Of a stretch of DNA of 64,000 bases, positions 60,725-64,000 are shown one piece after another; position 1 is the stretch's first letter; each line of letters opens with the position of its first letter. The position numbers and the translations under genes were made by a program. This DNA is from OM182 bacterium MED-G28 (lineage in GTDB: Bacteria > Pseudomonadota > Gammaproteobacteria > Pseudomonadales > Pseudohongiellaceae), in contig NTJZ01000002.1 of NCBI GenBank assembly GCA_002457215.1, forward strand, positions 1 through 64,000, read 5' to 3'. The notes beneath the pieces are model-generated. The model was not told where the DNA came from. It was given only the letters and a program-made list of their open reading frames with translations, and did not search any database.

Positions 60725-61372
60725 ATGAAAAAACTAACTCATCTGGCTGCTGGTCTCGTTTTAGCTTCGAGCGCATTGATTGCCACATCAGCATCTGCAG
60801 AAGTGTCTTACAACATCGGGTGGGCATCTGAATATTATTACCGTGGAATCTTTCAAAACGATTCTTCAGGTTCAGCGGGTATCGATTGGAGTGAGGGTGG
60901 CTTTTACGCAGGCAGCTGGGCTGCCGATGTGGGTGATGGTACGGAAGTGGATGGCTACTTCGGTTACAACTTTGAATTCGATTCAGGATTTACAGCAGGA
61001 GTAGGATTTACTGGTTACTACTACACGGGTGAGTTTGATGACACTTATGAAGAAGTTAACTTTAACTTAGGTTATGGACCACTAAGTCTTGGTTATTCTG
61101 TAGGAGAATGGGAAGGTTTCGGGGCGGCACAGGATTATGATTTTCTAGAACTCACCTTTACTGCTGAGAATGGTATTTATGGTACATACGGTACTTTCGG
61201 TGATGAGTTCGACGGCGACTATATTCAAATTGGTTGGGGTACTACAATTTCTGAAATTGATATTAGTATTGCTGGTATTTTCAGTAGTGATGAGCTTTCA
61301 GATCAGTTGAATTCAGCTGGGCAGGCAACTGAAAGTGAAGCTATTGTTTTTACTATCGGTAAATCTTTCTAA
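60725..61372 (+). CDS. TorF family putative porin (TIGR02001-type)
   Basis: Outer-membrane protein of 215 residues. The ATG at 60725 follows GGGAGGAAG, and the signal peptide (MKKLTHLAAGLVLASSALIATSASA) is clear. The mature part is a run of alternating beta strands rich in Gly, Tyr and acidic residues: YNIGWASEYYYRGIFQ at the start, GSWAADVGDGTEVDGYFGY, VGFTGYYYTGEF and SLGYSVGEWEG. The final IVFTIGKSF ends in an aromatic residue, typical of outer-membrane barrels. It matches the TorF/TIGR02001 family of small barrels with unknown substrate. A strong terminator follows. Confidence 0.9.
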   Translation: MKKLTHLAAGLVLASSALIATSASAEVSYNIGWASEYYYRGIFQNDSSGSAGIDWSEGGFYAGSWAADVGDGTEVDGYFGYNFEFDSGFTAGVGFTGYYYTGEFDDTYEEVNFNLGYGPLSLGYSVGEWEGFGAAQDYDFLELTFTAENGIYGTYGTFGDEFDGDYIQIGWGTTISEIDISIAGIFSSDELSDQLNSAGQATESEAIVFTIGKSF

Positions 61373-61405
61373 GCTGAGCTTTTTGTTTATCCATTATGTC
61401 TCCCT

Positions 61406-61432
61406 AAAAAGGGCTCCTATGGAGCCCTTTTT
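61406..61432 (+). terminator. Rho-independent terminator after the TorF-type gene
   Basis: A 12-base-pair perfect stem, AAAAAGGGCTCC and GGAGCCCTTTTT, with a three-base loop and a run of T at the end. It lies 34 bases after the stop codon of the outer-membrane protein and separates it from the SOS-controlled dnaE2. Confidence 0.88.
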
Positions 61433-61542
61433 AGTGCTTCTTTATTTCTGTGTTTACTTGTTTTGCTTGTTGCCTCTCTTTCTCAAGGGCGTTTACCTTT
61501 CTCTAATTTAAGCTGGTAGTTGATATTTAGGGGCAATAAATA

Positions 61543-61562
61543 TACTGTATAAATATACAGTA
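61543..61562 (+). promoter_or_regulatory. LexA-binding SOS box
   Basis: TACTGTATAAATATACAGTA is a near-perfect match to the E. coli-type LexA operator CTGT-N8-ACAG with a TA-rich spacer. It lies 15 bases before the dnaE2 start codon and would overlap the promoter, so binding should block transcription until DNA damage. Confidence 0.93.
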
Positions 61563-61577
61563 TATTAGATCATTATT

Positions 61578-64000
61578 ATGGCCCTACAGTCCCCAGGGAA
61601 AACAGAGCTCGCCTCTCAGCTAGAGCCACTGCCTGCCTATGCAGAGTTGCACTGTATTTCAAATTTTAGTTTTTTACGTGGAGCCTCCTTTCCAGAAGAG
61701 CTAGTGAAACGTGCTGATGATCTCGGTTACTGCGCTATCGCAATTACTGATGAGTGCTCTCTTAGTGGTGTGGTACGTGCCCACATGGCTGCTAAAGAAA
61801 GAGATATTAAACTCATTATTGGTAGCGAGTTTGTCATGGATAAGGGTTGCCACATAGTTTTGCTTGCGTGCAACCGAACAGGTTATGGAGCCTTAAGTCA
61901 TTTAATAAGTTGTGCTCGTCGTAAAACAGAGAAGGGAAGTTATTTTATAGATCGTTCTATGGTGGAAGACAATCTGCCCGAGGACTGTTTGGCATTATGG
62001 ATTCCCAATTTACAGCAAGAGCCAGAGTTATTGGCTTGCCAGGCTGTTTGGTTAAAACGTCAGTTTTCTAACAAACTTTGGATTGCTACTGAGTTGCTGC
62101 TGCGTGGCGATGACCGTTTAAAACTAGAGTTTTTACAACAATTAGGAGCACAGTTCGGACTTCCTCTATGCGCAGCTGGTGGTGTCTATATGCATGATGC
62201 GAGCCGGCGCATTATGCAGGATACGCTAACAGCAATTCGCCTGATTACACCTATCGAAGACTTGGGTTTCAACGCAGAGAGTAATGGTCAGCGTCATTTA
62301 CGTAATCGAGAACAACTCGCAAAACTATTCCCCTCTGAGCTGATGGAGGCTAGTGCCGAGATTGCCAGTCGCTGTGATTTTCAATTGGATGAATTACGCT
62401 ATGAATATCCCCGTGAGCTGGTCCCTCCTGATTACACTCCGCATGGATGGTTACGAGAATTAACTGAGGCTGGTGTCCGCCATCGTTGGCCAAAAGGCGC
62501 GACACCGAAAGTGCGCAACCTTATCGAGCATGAGTTGGAGTTAATCAAAGAGCTTAATTATGAGCACTACTTCCTAACAGTGCATGACATTGTTGCTTTT
62601 GCCCATAGCCAACACATTCTTTGTCAGGGTCGGGGTTCTGCCGCCAACTCTGCGGTTTGTTATTGTCTGGGTATTACCGAGGTGGATCCGGCCAGAGTTG
62701 AAGTGTTGTTTGAGCGTTTTATTTCCAAAGAGCGGGACGAACCACCAGATATTGATGTTGATTTTGAAAATGCTCGACGAGAAGAAGTTATTCAGTACAT
62801 CTATAAAAAATATGGCCGCAGTCGCGCCGCTATTGCGGCGACGGTTATTACTTATCGTTCTCGTAGTGCTCTTCGTGATGTGGGTAGGGCATTAGGTTTG
62901 GATAGAGAACTTCTCGACCATTTAGCAAAGTCTATTTATTCTGGGGATTCGAATCTGAAAGAACAACTGGTGGATGCTAATGTTGATCATGCTGATACGG
63001 CTATTCAGCGCCTATTGTTTCTGACGCAGTTGTTAATAGGGTTTCCCCGTCATTTATCTCAGCATGTGGGTGGATTCATTGTCAGCCAGGGTTTGCTCTC
63101 TCATCTGGTTCCTATCGAAAATGCCAGCATGGCTGATCGTACAGTTATTCAGTGGGAAAAAGATGATCTTGAATCACTAGGTCTGTTAAAGATCGATGTG
63201 TTGGCTCTAGGCATGTTAACCGTAGTGCAGAAGTGCCTGGATATAATTAGTGATTACAGTCGCAAGATCTTAAGCATTCAAAACATTCCATCAGAAGACC
63301 CTAAGGTTTACGACATGATGAGTGATGCTGACACTGTCGGCGTATTCCAGATTGAGTCTCGAGCCCAAATGAGCATGTTGCCCCGATTGCGGCCACGCAG
63401 TTATTACGATTTAGTCATTCAGATAGCAATAGTGAGGCCTGGCCCTATCCAAGGAGACATGGTGCATCCTTATCTGAATCGGCGAAATGGCAAGGAAGAA
63501 GTTATCTATCCTAGTGATGAGGTCAAAAATGTCTTAGAACGCACTTTGGGTGTACCGATTTTTCAAGAGCAGGTCATGCAACTTGCCATGGTGGCAGCGG
63601 GGTTTTCCGGTGGCGAAGCGGATCAATTAAGACGAGCTATGGCTGCCTGGAAACGTAAAGCTGGTTTAGAGTCCTATAGAGAAAAATTGGTTAAGGGCAT
63701 GCTCAAAAGAGGATATGAAGAAGAGTTTGCCGAGCAATTGTTTAAGCAAATTAAGGGTTTTGGTGATTACGGTTTTCCTGAATCCCATGCTGCCAGTTTT
63801 GCCTTGATCGCTTATGTATCTTCCTGGCTTAAGCTTTATCACCCTGCCGCCTTTTGCTGCGCCCTACTCAATAGCCAGCCCATGGGGTTTTACCCTCCTG
63901 CACAACTAATTAATGATGCAAGATATCATGGAGTAAACATACTCCCTGTTGATATCAATAAAAGTTCTTATGAAAGCACTCTAGAATTTGATAGTGGCTT
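61578..64000 (+). CDS. dnaE2: Error-prone DNA polymerase DnaE2 (ImuC), 5' part
   Basis: C-family polymerase alpha subunit of the DnaE2/ImuC type, cut by the window end after about 807 residues. The N-terminal PHP domain starts YAELHCISNFSFLRGAS. The palm holds DEPPDIDVDFENARR (catalytic Asp pair) near residue 390. QGRGSAANSAVCYCLGIT, SQHVGGFIVSQ, FQIESRAQMSMLPRL, RPGPIQGDM and GFPESHAASFALIAY follow and are DnaE2-specific in wording. It copies across lesions and causes damage-induced mutation. An SOS box lies immediately upstream. The usual partners imuA and imuB do not precede it. No strong ribosome-binding site is seen before the ATG at 61578, but no later start fits the conserved N-terminus. 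Confidence 0.95.
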   Translation, partial: MALQSPGKTELASQLEPLPAYAELHCISNFSFLRGASFPEELVKRADDLGYCAIAITDECSLSGVVRAHMAAKERDIKLIIGSEFVMDKGCHIVLLACNRTGYGALSHLISCARRKTEKGSYFIDRSMVEDNLPEDCLALWIPNLQQEPELLACQAVWLKRQFSNKLWIATELLLRGDDRLKLEFLQQLGAQFGLPLCAAGGVYMHDASRRIMQDTLTAIRLITPIEDLGFNAESNGQRHLRNREQLAKLFPSELMEASAEIASRCDFQLDELRYEYPRELVPPDYTPHGWLRELTEAGVRHRWPKGATPKVRNLIEHELELIKELNYEHYFLTVHDIVAFAHSQHILCQGRGSAANSAVCYCLGITEVDPARVEVLFERFISKERDEPPDIDVDFENARREEVIQYIYKKYGRSRAAIAATVITYRSRSALRDVGRALGLDRELLDHLAKSIYSGDSNLKEQLVDANVDHADTAIQRLLFLTQLLIGFPRHLSQHVGGFIVSQGLLSHLVPIENASMADRTVIQWEKDDLESLGLLKIDVLALGMLTVVQKCLDIISDYSRKILSIQNIPSEDPKVYDMMSDADTVGVFQIESRAQMSMLPRLRPRSYYDLVIQIAIVRPGPIQGDMVHPYLNRRNGKEEVIYPSDEVKNVLERTLGVPIFQEQVMQLAMVAAGFSGGEADQLRRAMAAWKRKAGLESYREKLVKGMLKRGYEEEFAEQLFKQIKGFGDYGFPESHAASFALIAYVSSWLKLYHPAAFCCALLNSQPMGFYPPAQLINDARYHGVNILPVDINKSSYESTLEFDSG

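Noticed and set aside
60409-60831. Plus-strand open frame of 140 codons before and into the TorF-type gene
   Set aside because: It overlaps the start of a well-supported gene in another frame, and its translation is low in known motifs.

Overview
The window looks like chromosomal DNA of a gammaproteobacterium, probably marine or aquatic. Supporting signs are the parE/parC/cpdA/nudF/yqiB/yqiA block, an orn-rsgA-psd neighbourhood, a TolC outer-membrane factor, EF-P with EpmA, a monomeric NADP isocitrate dehydrogenase, and many secreted hydrolases and c-type cytochromes. By eye the DNA is moderately AT-rich, and genes sit on both strands. No rRNA, tRNA, CRISPR array, insertion sequence or phage gene was found. 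Assignment below class level would be a guess.

Positions 1-31.3 kb are mostly housekeeping. They hold the 3' part of pgk with fba, a lysophospholipase-like hydrolase, an FAD-linked 2-hydroxyacid dehydrogenase, a cold-shock protein, a leftward group rsgA-sulfurtransferase-psd-rpiA with divergent orn, then queG, tolC, an M14 carboxypeptidase and DAHP synthase. At 15.2-19.2 kb there is a PdsO-like OmpA protein divergent from a PdsR/PdsS-like two-component pair. These families normally accompany a proteobacterial sortase, but no sortase or sortase substrate lies in the window. At 20.1-27.6 kb is ppiC, nudF, yqiB-like, cpdA, yqiA, parE and parC. A membrane protein with a degenerate class III cyclase-like domain faces parC. 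Next to efp-epmA lies a decayed epmB whose radical-SAM core is gone.

Positions 31.3-39.8 kb carry a class IV aminotransferase, a GNAT acetyltransferase, monomeric isocitrate dehydrogenase, two exported proteins of uncertain role, and an unusual overlapping pair: a polytopic RnfD/NqrB-like protein with a cysteine-rich Sel1 tail, and a membrane-anchored SUMF1-fold protein.

Positions 40-61.4 kb form an accessory region of mainly exported proteins. It contains an S9 peptidase, a PQQ-type beta-propeller lipoprotein with a separate cytochrome c, an esterase, a frameshifted SRPBCC (AtaL-like) gene, a diheme cytochrome c, a cytochrome c', a D-aminoacylase, an M13 peptidase, two amidohydrolases (one double-length with a dead N-terminal half, one lacking the metal-binding motif), a small membrane protein coupled to a cytochrome b561, threonine synthase, a glutathione transferase, a beta-lactamase-fold hydrolase and a TorF-type outer-membrane protein. 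Together they suggest scavenging of peptides, N-acyl amino acids and alcohols, with electrons passed to periplasmic cytochromes. The window ends inside dnaE2 (error-prone polymerase), which has a near-ideal LexA box just before its start.

Two broken genes, epmB at 29.1-29.6 kb and the SRPBCC gene at 45.3-45.7 kb, were recognised by reading intergenic DNA on the minus strand.
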